DNA from: CAYVTV01 sp964526475
Lineage (GTDB): Bacteria; Bacteroidota; Bacteroidia; Bacteroidales; GCA-2748055
Direction: 5' to 3'
DNA: 64,000 nucleotides
NCBI GenBank assembly: GCA_964526475.1
Contig: CAZGKF010000012.1
Location: forward strand, 8,800-72,799
In this document: positions 1 through 8,098 of the stretch, one piece after another
How the letters are laid out: every line of letters begins with the position of its first letter
Numbering within the stretch: position 1 is the stretch's first letter
Notes under the pieces: model-generated
Told to the model about the DNA's origin: nothing
Database searches by the model: none
Seen by the model: the letters and a program-made list of their open reading frames with translations, nothing else
Program-made: the position numbers and the translations under genes

Positions 1-2544
1 TTCATCTCTGTTATTTATCATTTCCAAAAAATTATGAAATAAAACTCCAGCCACCACTTTGTGCCCCTCTTCATTCCAGTGCCAGGATTCAGGGAAATAA
101 ACCGGTTGAACAGTATGGTTTTTTAATGTTTCCGTAAGATCCAGAAATGGGATCTTATTAGCGGAACACATTTCCCTGATAATCCGGTTTGGCTTATCAA
201 AGCTATATATAAGCGTATCATTAATATCAAACGAACCCGGAAAATATGCAATATCTGAAGGCTTCGAAACAGCAATCTGTCCGGGAACGAACATGATCAT
301 TATATCACTGTTATTTTTAACACAAAGATCTTTGGTTTTCTTTAAATATTCATCAATTTTTACAAGTACTGTATCTGAATACAGGGGGGAATCTTTTTCA
401 TACAGATATAATAATGACTTCCAGTAGTTGTAGGAAGAATTTTCATGCTTAAAGACTTTATGAATTATTTTTTCATAATAAGGAGGTAATTGCCTGTTCC
501 GGAGAAAATAATTTTTTAATGATTCTTTAAGATGAAATCCAATCTGTTTATTTCTATCAAACAACTCCACATTAACTTCATCGAATTCATTGATAAAGAA
601 CTGTTTAATAACAAGGTCAGGCTTTATGATATTTATGTACTTTTCTAACTGGGCATAAAATTCATTTGGACCGAATCCGGTTACACCACCATTTATGACA
701 TTTATTATTCTGTCCGGGTATTTTTCCCTCAGACTTTTCTCAAGTAAATAAGGATATGATGCTTCATATTCCATCCCTTCGGGCATGGTAAAAGCATCAC
801 CTATAACAAATATCCGGAATTCATCAGGAGTTTTTTCAAGGTTTATTTCAGGAGAAGCCATCCCTAAAGAATTAATCCTTACTATGTAGTCGTAATTGTT
901 GTACTTTAAACGAGTGGTTTTAGAGGGGATTAAAGAATAACCTGTCTTCTCATCAATCTGCAAAGCGGGCAACTCCCCCCATTGCATTACTTCCAATGGT
1001 TTGTTGTTTTTTAAAAAATTTTCTGTGCTAAGAACGCTCCCAATTATTATAAGAAATGTTAAACATATTGCCACAAAATAATTAAGTCTTAAAGTTATCA
1101 CGGCCAGGAAAAACCCGAGTAATAATAAAACCCAGTATAAGGGTTGCCAGTTCATTGTAAGAACCAGGTAAATCAATGAAATGAAGAAAGTGATATCGAA
1201 AAACCTTGAAATAAGAAATTTCCTTTGAAAAATTTGTTTTTCCCTGAATATGTATATCAGAAACATTACCAGCAATAAAGCCAAATGCATGGAATACCTT
1301 TTAATTCCAAACCTGACATTAATAAAAGGAAGCATAAAACTGTACAATGAAACTGCCAGAAGTAAAAAAAGAATATGACCGGCACGTATCTTTCCGGCTA
1401 TATATGTCCTTACTTTTTCAACCATTGCAAGGAAATATGGAGTTCCTGTATTAACTGTTTTTTCAATATAAAAACCCGCAAGAAATGAGATGATAACAAT
1501 TAGCAGTAAAGCTAAAATAAGATTGCCTTTATCATAGATGGAGGAAGCATACATCATAAGAGGCTGGTGAATAAGGAATACACTGAATGAATTTCGCCCG
1601 GCCCGGGAAATTGCCTTTTTAAGCCGGTTATCAGATGAGCATACAGCATAATATATTGCATAAAAAATACCTGAAAGGCCAATTGTTATAAGAATATTTG
1701 ATATCAAACTTCCCGCATAAGTCAGAGAACAAATAAATCCACATAAGTAAAGTACCAGGGAATAAAAGAATATTTTTGTTTTATCCGCCAATAGCATGTT
1801 AAATTTCTTATTCTGCTCATAAATCATTAAGCCTATAAACATACCTGCAGAAAATTCAAAGAGCCTCGTGCCTGCAAAAATTCCTGTCATCCAATAATAC
1901 AATGAATCAGAATAGCTTACGCCCAGCAAACCTACCAGACGTGATATTAATGTAATGGCCAGTGTAACAAGAAGGAATGTTTTTATACCTCTTTTCTGAA
2001 GAAGAAGGAGTAAAAAAGGAAAAACGAAATACATCTGAAGAATTAACCAAATGAACCACCATGATGGATTAATATAGAAGAATAGGGAATCGATGAATCG
2101 TATCCCTCCCAGACTGAAAATATTCTTCAGAGATAAAATATTAATATTCCATCCAAAAATAAAAACAACCAGCAGGAGTATAATCAGGTGTATAGAAATA
2201 TAAAGCGGATATATTCTGAGTGCTCTTTGTTTATAGAAATCAAGTATTCCGCGTTTTTTACTGTATGCAGAGAGGGTTAGTGTAAGTCCGCTTAGCATAA
2301 TGAATACCCCCGGTCCCATATCACCGAGCCAACCGAGGAATATGAGCAGATTGGAAAAAATGTTTCCGGACGATGGAAACAGATCCTGTAATCGTTCAGA
2401 TAATGGAGGCCAGTTATAGGAAGGATTGGAGAACCAGGGAAAAAATCCGAATGATTCTACAGAATGGTTTAAAAGAATGCCCAGAATGGCCAATGCTTTT
2501 AATCCATCAACCCAGTCTAATGTGATTTTCCTTGAGGTTTCCAT
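1..2544 (-). CDS. Acyltransferase-3 membrane protein fused to an SGNH-like domain (C-terminus beyond window)
   Basis: The frame is open for 848 codons from ATG at 2544 to the window edge, so the C-terminus is missing. The N-terminal half is an integral-membrane acyltransferase-3 (OafA/OatA type) domain: it opens with LDWVDGLKALAILGILLNH, whose histidine is the family's conserved one, followed by about ten hydrophobic segments to about residue 520. The C-terminal part, from about residue 575, is SGNH-like: GDAFT at 582-586, NGGVTGFG, and ESWHWNEEGH at 819-828. Known members move acyl groups across the membrane onto cell-wall or O-antigen sugars, with the SGNH domain making the final transfer. 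Oddity: the nucleophile position of the GDS motif is Ala584 and the usual Asp before the histidine is Glu819 or Ser820. It heads the polysaccharide cluster that continues to 13147. The fold is certain; activity is uncertain. Confidence 0.9.
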   Translation of the reverse strand, partial: METSRKITLDWVDGLKALAILGILLNHSVESFGFFPWFSNPSYNWPPLSERLQDLFPSSGNIFSNLLIFLGWLGDMGPGVFIMLSGLTLTLSAYSKKRGILDFYKQRALRIYPLYISIHLIILLLVVFIFGWNINILSLKNIFSLGGIRFIDSLFFYINPSWWFIWLILQMYFVFPFLLLLLQKRGIKTFLLVTLAITLISRLVGLLGVSYSDSLYYWMTGIFAGTRLFEFSAGMFIGLMIYEQNKKFNMLLADKTKIFFYSLVLYLCGFICSLTYAGSLISNILITIGLSGIFYAIYYAVCSSDNRLKKAISRAGRNSFSVFLIHQPLMMYASSIYDKGNLILALLLIVIISFLAGFYIEKTVNTGTPYFLAMVEKVRTYIAGKIRAGHILFLLLAVSLYSFMLPFINVRFGIKRYSMHLALLLVMFLIYIFREKQIFQRKFLISRFFDITFFISLIYLVLTMNWQPLYWVLLLLGFFLAVITLRLNYFVAICLTFLIIIGSVLSTENFLKNNKPLEVMQWGELPALQIDEKTGYSLIPSKTTRLKYNNYDYIVRINSLGMASPEINLEKTPDEFRIFVIGDAFTMPEGMEYEASYPYLLEKSLREKYPDRIINVINGGVTGFGPNEFYAQLEKYINIIKPDLVIKQFFINEFDEVNVELFDRNKQIGFHLKESLKNYFLRNRQLPPYYEKIIHKVFKHENSSYNYWKSLLYLYEKDSPLYSDTVLVKIDEYLKKTKDLCVKNNSDIMIMFVPGQIAVSKPSDIAYFPGSFDINDTLIYSFDKPNRIIREMCSANKIPFLDLTETLKNHTVQPVYFPESWHWNEEGHKVVAGVLFHNFLEMINNRDE

Positions 2545-2546
2545 AG

Positions 2547-2599
2547 TTTAGTACCTTACATCTAATATTCTTGTATTATTTGGCAAAAATTCCAAAAAA
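2547..2599. repeat. 53-bp direct repeat, left copy
   Basis: This stretch is identical over 53 bases to 63948-64000, in the same orientation; the right copy runs into the window edge, so the repeat may be longer. It ends 3 bases upstream of the acyltransferase start codon. Read on the minus strand it contains a TTTG followed after 19 bases by TAGATGTA, a weak match to the Bacteroidota promoter (TTTG, N19, TAnnTTTG), so it may supply a promoter as well as being a dispersed repeat. Confidence 0.85.
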
Positions 2600-2723
2600 C
2601 AAATTCCAAAAAACAAATAATAAACAATAACAAAATTATAAATAGAAGTTTTCTTGTATATAACCTTACTCGCTTTGCAAAATGAAAAGTTCGTTCTTCT
2701 AAATCATAAACCTGTTTTGTCAT
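2562..2723 (-). pseudogene. Relic of a four-helix-bundle (S23/IVP-like) protein gene
   Basis: A 53-codon minus-strand frame starts at ATG 2723. Its first 26 residues, beginning MTKQVYDLEERTFHFAKRVR, look like the start of the four-helix-bundle family related to proteins encoded by 23S rRNA intervening sequences and to Avd of diversity-generating retroelements; intact members are about 115-130 residues. After residue 26 the frame runs into AT-rich repeats (units like TTTGTTTTTTGGAA) and stops, so about three quarters of the gene is gone. The same repeat type lies upstream at 2735-2775, as is common around these genes in Bacteroidota. The family call rests on the N-terminal motif only. Confidence 0.6.
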
Positions 2724-2802
2724 TTGTTGATTGAAATTTATTTGTTATTTGTTTTTTGAGATTTGTTATTTGTTTGGTTGTGGCTTGTCCACGTTAGGGG
2801 TC

Positions 2803-4416
2803 TTACCTTCTGAATAACTCCCTGTCCAGTGAACGGACACCGTTTTTAAAGGCTGCGACAAATGCATCAGGGTAACCGGAACGCCGGAAAATAAACTGCA
2901 GCTCCCTTGCCGGCTCCAGGGTACTGAATTCCCCTGCTGTATAGCGGTATTCCCCCTTATAGAAATACTCACTGGCACTATAGTTTTCCCTATCTACAGT
3001 AACCTGAAACCTCCCTTTCGATTTAACGGCTGAGAGAAATTGAACCTTATACACCACCGCGTCTTGTGTTGGTGTAACTTCCGGGGTAATGATTTTTTCA
3101 GGTTCAGAAGGAAGTACAGGTTTAGGGGGTTCCGCAGTAATTTTCTTCTCCGGAGGAGATGGTAAAACCGGTATTACTTTTACTTCTTCAGGTTTTTGTT
3201 CTGTCTCCGGCAGTTGTACTTTTTCTTCAGGTTGCTGTATTATCTCAGATATTACCTCTTTCTCCGGCAGGGTGCTGAATGTATCTTCCATTATCTCCAA
3301 TGGTTCAGTTTCAATGAACTCTTCAACGGCAACAGGGGAAACGGGTGTTATCTCAACAGAACCAACCGGCTGTGTTATCACCAGGGGAGGAAAATCGTAA
3401 TCGAGAAAAGCTTCCTTATATAAGGTTTCAGAGAAGGATATGGTATCAGTGATTTCATTCTGACTGCCTAAAGTGATCCTGTACAATTGTATATTGCTTT
3501 TATGAAAATTTTGTTTGGTTGAAAATAATGCAGATTTACCATCTTCTTTGTTGATAGTAAAAGCCACATCATTATGTTGGGAATTAATACGATAAGAAAG
3601 ATTAATAGTTGTATCCCAGTAAACTCCATTGTATCTGCTCATAAAAATATCGTAACCCCCATATCCGGGTAAGCCGTCGGAAGAGAAAAAAAGGTTGTCA
3701 GCCGAATCCAGGAAAGGGAAAAGTTCATTCCCCACGGTATTTATCTCAGGACTGAAATTTTCAGGCTCAGACCATGAGCCTTCCTGCTTACGCGTGATGA
3801 ATAAGTCCATTCCTCCTTCAGTACCGGGCATATCGGAAGCAAATATCATTATTTTTCCGTCAGCCGATAAGGCGGGATGTGTATACCTGTAACCCTCATA
3901 ACAAAATTCCAGGGGTATTTTATCCATTAACCATGATGATTTTTTATTACCTGTATATTCTGCCTTAAAAATTTTCTCCTTATCATCATTTTTTGAAAGC
4001 TTTGTGAAAAACATTGTCTGGAAATCCTTACTGAAAGTGACTGCTTCGCAGGGATATGAAAAAGAAGCAGAAGAAGAAAATTCCACAGGTCTTCCCGGAA
4101 TACTGTCAGAAAGATTCATGTAATATGCCTGAACAGAACCGAAGGAAATATGTTCGGGGACCATTCTTCGCCGGTTTTTAGAGGAAGAAAGGAAGATTAT
4201 GCCATCCTTATAAAACCGGACACCTGTAGATGGCGGAAGAATATCGAGCTGGAATGAATCTATTTGTATAACAACATAAAATGATGTACTGTCAGAAGGT
4301 AATTCCTGGCCAGTATTCCCATAAACCCGATCCTCTGTGCAATCTGCAAATTCTGCTGACAACAGAAACACCATTAATGTTAAAATACATGACAATATGA
4401 TGTGTCTTTTTATCAT
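2803..4416 (-). CDS. Exported PD40-repeat protein with C-terminal SPOR-like domain
   Basis: 537 residues. An N-terminal signal peptide (hydrophobic stretch ending near FADC) is followed by TolB/PD40-type beta-propeller repeats at about 110-310, seen as LSADGKIMIFASD, GGMDLFI and LFFSSDGLPGYGGYDIF. A Pro/Glu/Val-rich linker covers about 330-450. The last 80 residues (VYKVQFLSA, EYFYKGEYRYTAGEF, FRRSGYPDAFVAAF) resemble the SPOR-like peptidoglycan-binding tail that ends many Bacteroidota PD40 proteins in place of OmpA. It lies downstream of a porP/sprF gene on the same strand, a frequent pairing in T9SS and gliding loci. The likely role is an envelope scaffold tying an outer-membrane partner to peptidoglycan; this is inferred. 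Confidence 0.85.
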   Translation of the reverse strand: MIKRHIILSCILTLMVFLLSAEFADCTEDRVYGNTGQELPSDSTSFYVVIQIDSFQLDILPPSTGVRFYKDGIIFLSSSKNRRRMVPEHISFGSVQAYYMNLSDSIPGRPVEFSSSASFSYPCEAVTFSKDFQTMFFTKLSKNDDKEKIFKAEYTGNKKSSWLMDKIPLEFCYEGYRYTHPALSADGKIMIFASDMPGTEGGMDLFITRKQEGSWSEPENFSPEINTVGNELFPFLDSADNLFFSSDGLPGYGGYDIFMSRYNGVYWDTTINLSYRINSQHNDVAFTINKEDGKSALFSTKQNFHKSNIQLYRITLGSQNEITDTISFSETLYKEAFLDYDFPPLVITQPVGSVEITPVSPVAVEEFIETEPLEIMEDTFSTLPEKEVISEIIQQPEEKVQLPETEQKPEEVKVIPVLPSPPEKKITAEPPKPVLPSEPEKIITPEVTPTQDAVVYKVQFLSAVKSKGRFQVTVDRENYSASEYFYKGEYRYTAGEFSTLEPARELQFIFRRSGYPDAFVAAFKNGVRSLDRELFRR

Positions 4417-4573
4417 TTTCTTAGATGGTTCAATAAGAAACGGATCGTGTCAGTAATAAATTTCTGTGTAATTTAATAAGTTTTAGGTTTGGTTATGATT
4501 AATTTTATCAACATCCTTTGCAGATAATGCTTTGTAAGATTAAATTTCATTTAATAAAGTTAAGCTATTGATA

Positions 4574-4606
4574 AACCTGTCAGGGTTCGCAACCCCTGAC
4601 AGGGTT
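4574..4606. repeat. REP-like palindrome, copy A
   Basis: Imperfect palindrome with arms CCTGTCAGGGTT and AACCCCTGACAGG around a CGC centre, in the gap between porP and the PD40 gene. It is related to copies at 15453-15485 and 39430-39462 and to a decayed copy at 32188-32225. It is followed at 4618-4637 by a 20-base unit (GAATACCGATTACCGAATAC) that recurs inverted at 31990-32009. It could also act as a stem-loop after porP. Confidence 0.8.
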
Positions 4607-4648
4607 GAAACACCAACGAATACCGATTACCGAATACATTTTTTTCAC

Positions 4649-5614
4649 TCACCACCGGCTGCAGTCAATTATCCGGGTTTTTTTCTTTGCGATATTAAAT
4701 CCCGCTGTTATCTCAATTAAGGGTTCTCTTAGATAATAAGGTGATTTTTTAGGTAATTCAAAGTAGGCTCCGAGATATAGCCGGGGATACCTGTACTGGA
4801 AAAAGAAAGAGAAATTACTTTTATCACTGTAATAATATCCAACGCAAAAATCCATCATATATAATTTTAAAATGGGGTGGATATTACTGGTTATTTCCCG
4901 GAAGTTCGAATCGTCTGCGTTTATTAAAACCGAAGGTTCCAAAACAACATTTGATGTTCTTCCAAGAAGTATTTTATATCCGGCATGTAAAAAATATTGT
5001 CTGGATACAGGTATCCCATACACTCCAAGACTATCGGGATCTTCCGGATTTCCTAAGAAGTTTGTGGCTGATATCCCTGCAAAAAGCTTGCTGTTATAAT
5101 AATATATGCCCAGGTCCAGGTTAGGATAAAATGTTTCTTCCATTGAAGGAACAGGGAAAACAGAATCATTTACAGACGATCTTTCCGGATTATTATATAC
5201 CCCTTTAACAGCAGCCCCGAAAGATAAAAAAGAAAGGTAATTTTTGTCCATCGGTATATGGTAAGCCATAGCGCCTATTGCACCAATATTTCTGGAATTC
5301 CCGTTTAAATCATTGAAAACAGTAAGGCCTGTACCGATATTCCGGAACCCTCTTCGGTCTTCAGATGAAAAATACCCGGGAATAGTTTTTGAAAGTCTCG
5401 TGTCTGCACTTATCAGCTGGGAGGAGGTGTTTTTGTATATTGAGGAGAGGAAATTAATACTGGAATAATCCTTACTTCCTGCAACTGCAGGGTTAAAAAT
5501 AAAAGGACTGAAAAATTTGTAGGAAACCGGATTCAAAGGAACCTGTTGGCCATAAGATTTGAGAAAAAAAACTGTAAGAATAAAAATAAATGAAACAAGC
5601 TTTTTAACAGACAT
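4649..5614 (-). CDS. PorP/SprF family type IX secretion system membrane protein
   Basis: 321 residues with an N-terminal signal peptide cut after about SYGQ. Just after it comes the family's hallmark stretch, FNPAVAGSKDYSS, then alternating amphipathic segments typical of an outer-membrane beta-barrel and a C-terminal ITAGFNI strand. Family members (PorP of Porphyromonas, SprF of Flavobacterium) are outer-membrane proteins that work with the T9SS, often helping export or anchor one specific large protein. No gliding or SprB-type cargo gene is adjacent; the next gene downstream encodes a PD40-SPOR protein. There is no porKLMN or sov in the window, so this is an accessory paralogue rather than the core locus. 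Confidence 0.9.
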   Translation of the reverse strand: MSVKKLVSFIFILTVFFLKSYGQQVPLNPVSYKFFSPFIFNPAVAGSKDYSSINFLSSIYKNTSSQLISADTRLSKTIPGYFSSEDRRGFRNIGTGLTVFNDLNGNSRNIGAIGAMAYHIPMDKNYLSFLSFGAAVKGVYNNPERSSVNDSVFPVPSMEETFYPNLDLGIYYYNSKLFAGISATNFLGNPEDPDSLGVYGIPVSRQYFLHAGYKILLGRTSNVVLEPSVLINADDSNFREITSNIHPILKLYMMDFCVGYYYSDKSNFSFFFQYRYPRLYLGAYFELPKKSPYYLREPLIEITAGFNIAKKKTRIIDCSRW

Positions 5615-5690
5615 ATTGATAATGAGGTATAAATAAAAAATACAAATTAAAACAGTAAGCTGAATGTTCGGCTTATAAATATAAATAATT

Positions 5691-6665
5691 TTATTTATCC
5701 AATTCCATCAAATTAATCTTTTTATTTTTCATTATCGATTTTGCAAATTCGTTCATTGAAAGCAGATGGAAATTCTGTTTTAATTTTTTCAACACATACT
5801 GAAAAGTGTCCACTTTTTGCTTTGTTGAGATATTCATTCCCGGGAAAAAGGCCAGGCTGGCAATCTGATCCCCGCCAATAAGATCGAGGGGGTGAAGCAG
5901 AAAACTAAGGGGTGTACGCGTGATCTTGCATAAGAATAACGCAAGATGCAAATATATTTTCATTAATGTTTCTGAAATATTACTCAGATAGAGCAAATAA
6001 CTCAGATGAAAGGGAATTTTAAGTACTGGAAGAGTGGTGACCGGGATTTCGAGTATTTTTTTTTCATCTCCAAGGTTCCAGCAATAAGGTTTCAGTCTTC
6101 TGAAACCTTCACTGAATTTTCCAAAAAGTTCTTTTCGTGCTTTTTTCTCTTCACGGGAAAGGTCTGACTTCCAGAAGTAATACATTCTGGCCAGTGGTCC
6201 AAGATAAGTTGGGAAAGTGGAGGCATCAAAAAGATATCCCCTGGCTTCCAGTACTCTCAATAAATCACCACTCCAGCTAAAACCCGGCCCCCGGAATCCT
6301 TTTGGTCTTTGTTCTGTTGCCTTTTCTATCATCTCCTCTGCCTGTATTATCTCCTTTTCTATTTTTTCATAACTGTAGGTCTGAAGCCATGATTCATGAT
6401 GGTAAGAATGATTTCCGACCTCATGTCCCCGCTCTGTAATCATCTTCAGGTATTTACGATTTTCTTCCGATTCCGCATCTTTTCCAACAATAAAAAAAGT
6501 GATCTTAAGATCCAGTTCATCCAGGACATCCAATACGTGCGGGATAAAAATGTTGAAGTATGACGGATAGGCATCCCAACCCTCATCACCATGGATTTTC
6601 ATATACGACCATTGATTATCCATGTCGAGGGAGATACCTGCCAGGGGTTTATTTTTCATGCTCAT
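5691..6665 (-). CDS. Polysaccharide deacetylase (NodB-type)
   Basis: 324 residues. The carbohydrate-esterase-4 motifs are in order: SLDMD near the start (catalytic base and metal Asp), GNHSYHHE (metal-binding His pair) and RGPGFSW (active-site Arg). The family removes N- or O-acetyl groups from amino-sugar polymers. There is no signal peptide and the C-terminal third is extended, so it probably acts on a lipid-linked intermediate on the cytoplasmic side. The gene overlaps the flavin oxidoreductase upstream by 17 bases, so the two are probably co-translated. The substrate cannot be read from the sequence. Confidence 0.88.
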   Translation of the reverse strand: MSMKNKPLAGISLDMDNQWSYMKIHGDEGWDAYPSYFNIFIPHVLDVLDELDLKITFFIVGKDAESEENRKYLKMITERGHEVGNHSYHHESWLQTYSYEKIEKEIIQAEEMIEKATEQRPKGFRGPGFSWSGDLLRVLEARGYLFDASTFPTYLGPLARMYYFWKSDLSREEKKARKELFGKFSEGFRRLKPYCWNLGDEKKILEIPVTTLPVLKIPFHLSYLLYLSNISETLMKIYLHLALFLCKITRTPLSFLLHPLDLIGGDQIASLAFFPGMNISTKQKVDTFQYVLKKLKQNFHLLSMNEFAKSIMKNKKINLMELDK

Positions 6666-7989
6666 ATAGTATTTCCTTTAATTTCATTTCTGCAACCTGT
6701 ATTGTTTCGTTCACATTCAATGTACCGTTTACGATCTGTGCTGAATTAACGATATAAAAATTATTTATCGATGTCTTAATACCCGGAAGATTTTCGGAAT
6801 AATTTAATGTTGGCAGCGCGAAAACTATTCTCGCCTTTGATACCCCCCAGAATATAATATCCTCCGCTTTAATATATGGATACATCTTCAGTAATGCCCC
6901 GATAAAAATATCCTTAAGTTCCTCATCTTTTATATCAAATAAGGGGTCGTCAGGATTAACATACTTTGGGAGGTATATGAGATGATTTCCCTTCACTTCG
7001 TTTTTGTCAATTAAAGCTGTCATTTCGATAATTCCAGTAAAAGGAGGCCAGTTATCCGTAATATTGGTTACATAATATGGGGAGATCGCCTTTTTAAGCA
7101 TAATTGACGGGCAAATCACACCAAGGTATTTAATTGCTTCATGCAACTGGCATTCTTTTGGATTCATACCTTCAGCGATTCCGGAGGATATTCCTGATGA
7201 AAGAGTAGATATCACAAAATCAAATGGTTCCGCTTGCTTATTTTCAATGATCACCTCCAGAAGTTTATTTCCGTTTCTTTTTATGGCACTTACAACCGCA
7301 TTAAATCTGAATTCAACCCCCAGGTGTATCAGATGCTCTGTAAACTTTGATATTATTCTGTCATAACCACCGGTCACATATCCAAACATCTCTTTTTTCA
7401 ACCCGCTTCTCCGGGCAGCATACATGCGCTGGATAGTAGTCCAGATAAAAGCAGCGGATGTAAAATGATAGTTGTCACCAAGTTTTGCTTTTAACAAAGG
7501 CAGCCATATCTTTTCAAACACTCTTTTTCCCGACCATCGTGTTAGCCATTTAGCCACAGGAATATTCTCAAGGCGTTTCCAGTTTTTAATTCTGGAAGCC
7601 ACAAATATGGTAAGACCAAGTCTGAATTTATCTATAAGATTTATAGGAGGGAACTTAAAAAACTCGATCAGATTTGACATGGAATATAGTTTTCCATTCG
7701 AGTAAAAACCTGTTTTTGTCTCCACCCACCTGAGTTCATCTTTCAGCCCAATTTCCCTTAAAATTTTCCGTGTATTCAAATCGGACATGAGGATAACATG
7801 GTAGAAACGGTCCCACACAACTCCGTCCATTTCCCATGAACTTGCCAGTCCTCCGGTTTTTGCTGCCGACTCAAAGATGGTAACCTTATCTCCTTTCTGA
7901 GCCAGGCGAAGTGCTATTGTCATTCCCAGCATTCCGCCCCCGATAATTGCCCATGATTTTTTTTGATGCATATTTTTGTTTTTTTTCAA
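6649..7989 (-). CDS. FAD-dependent oxidoreductase (amine oxidase / UDP-galactopyranose-mutase-like)
   Basis: 446 residues. The dinucleotide-binding motif IGGGMLGMTIALRLA begins near residue 15, followed by FESAAKTGGLASSW, the second conserved FAD contact of the protoporphyrinogen-oxidase/amine-oxidase fold. The remainder matches the NAD(P)/FAD-dependent proteins found in polysaccharide clusters, relatives of UDP-galactopyranose mutase and desaturases. Its position between nucleotide-sugar genes and the deacetylase suggests action on a sugar nucleotide or lipid-linked sugar. The start could also be Met7 (7971). The reaction is unknown. A distant relative is at 25969. Confidence 0.85.
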   Translation of the reverse strand: MKKNKNMHQKKSWAIIGGGMLGMTIALRLAQKGDKVTIFESAAKTGGLASSWEMDGVVWDRFYHVILMSDLNTRKILREIGLKDELRWVETKTGFYSNGKLYSMSNLIEFFKFPPINLIDKFRLGLTIFVASRIKNWKRLENIPVAKWLTRWSGKRVFEKIWLPLLKAKLGDNYHFTSAAFIWTTIQRMYAARRSGLKKEMFGYVTGGYDRIISKFTEHLIHLGVEFRFNAVVSAIKRNGNKLLEVIIENKQAEPFDFVISTLSSGISSGIAEGMNPKECQLHEAIKYLGVICPSIMLKKAISPYYVTNITDNWPPFTGIIEMTALIDKNEVKGNHLIYLPKYVNPDDPLFDIKDEELKDIFIGALLKMYPYIKAEDIIFWGVSKARIVFALPTLNYSENLPGIKTSINNFYIVNSAQIVNGTLNVNETIQVAEMKLKEILYEHEK

Positions 7990-8098
7990 ATATCAGGGAA
8001 CTATTCCGGATTACCTCCCATCTGCTTATAATAATCTGAGAGCTTACTTTCGAATTCATAATCCCCTTATAAAATTATCAACTCAAATTTTATTCCCT

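Noticed and set aside
3089..3423. Plus-strand frames rich in Ser/Gly or Leu/Phe
   Set aside because: Antisense shadows of the Pro/Glu/Val-rich linker of the PD40-SPOR gene.
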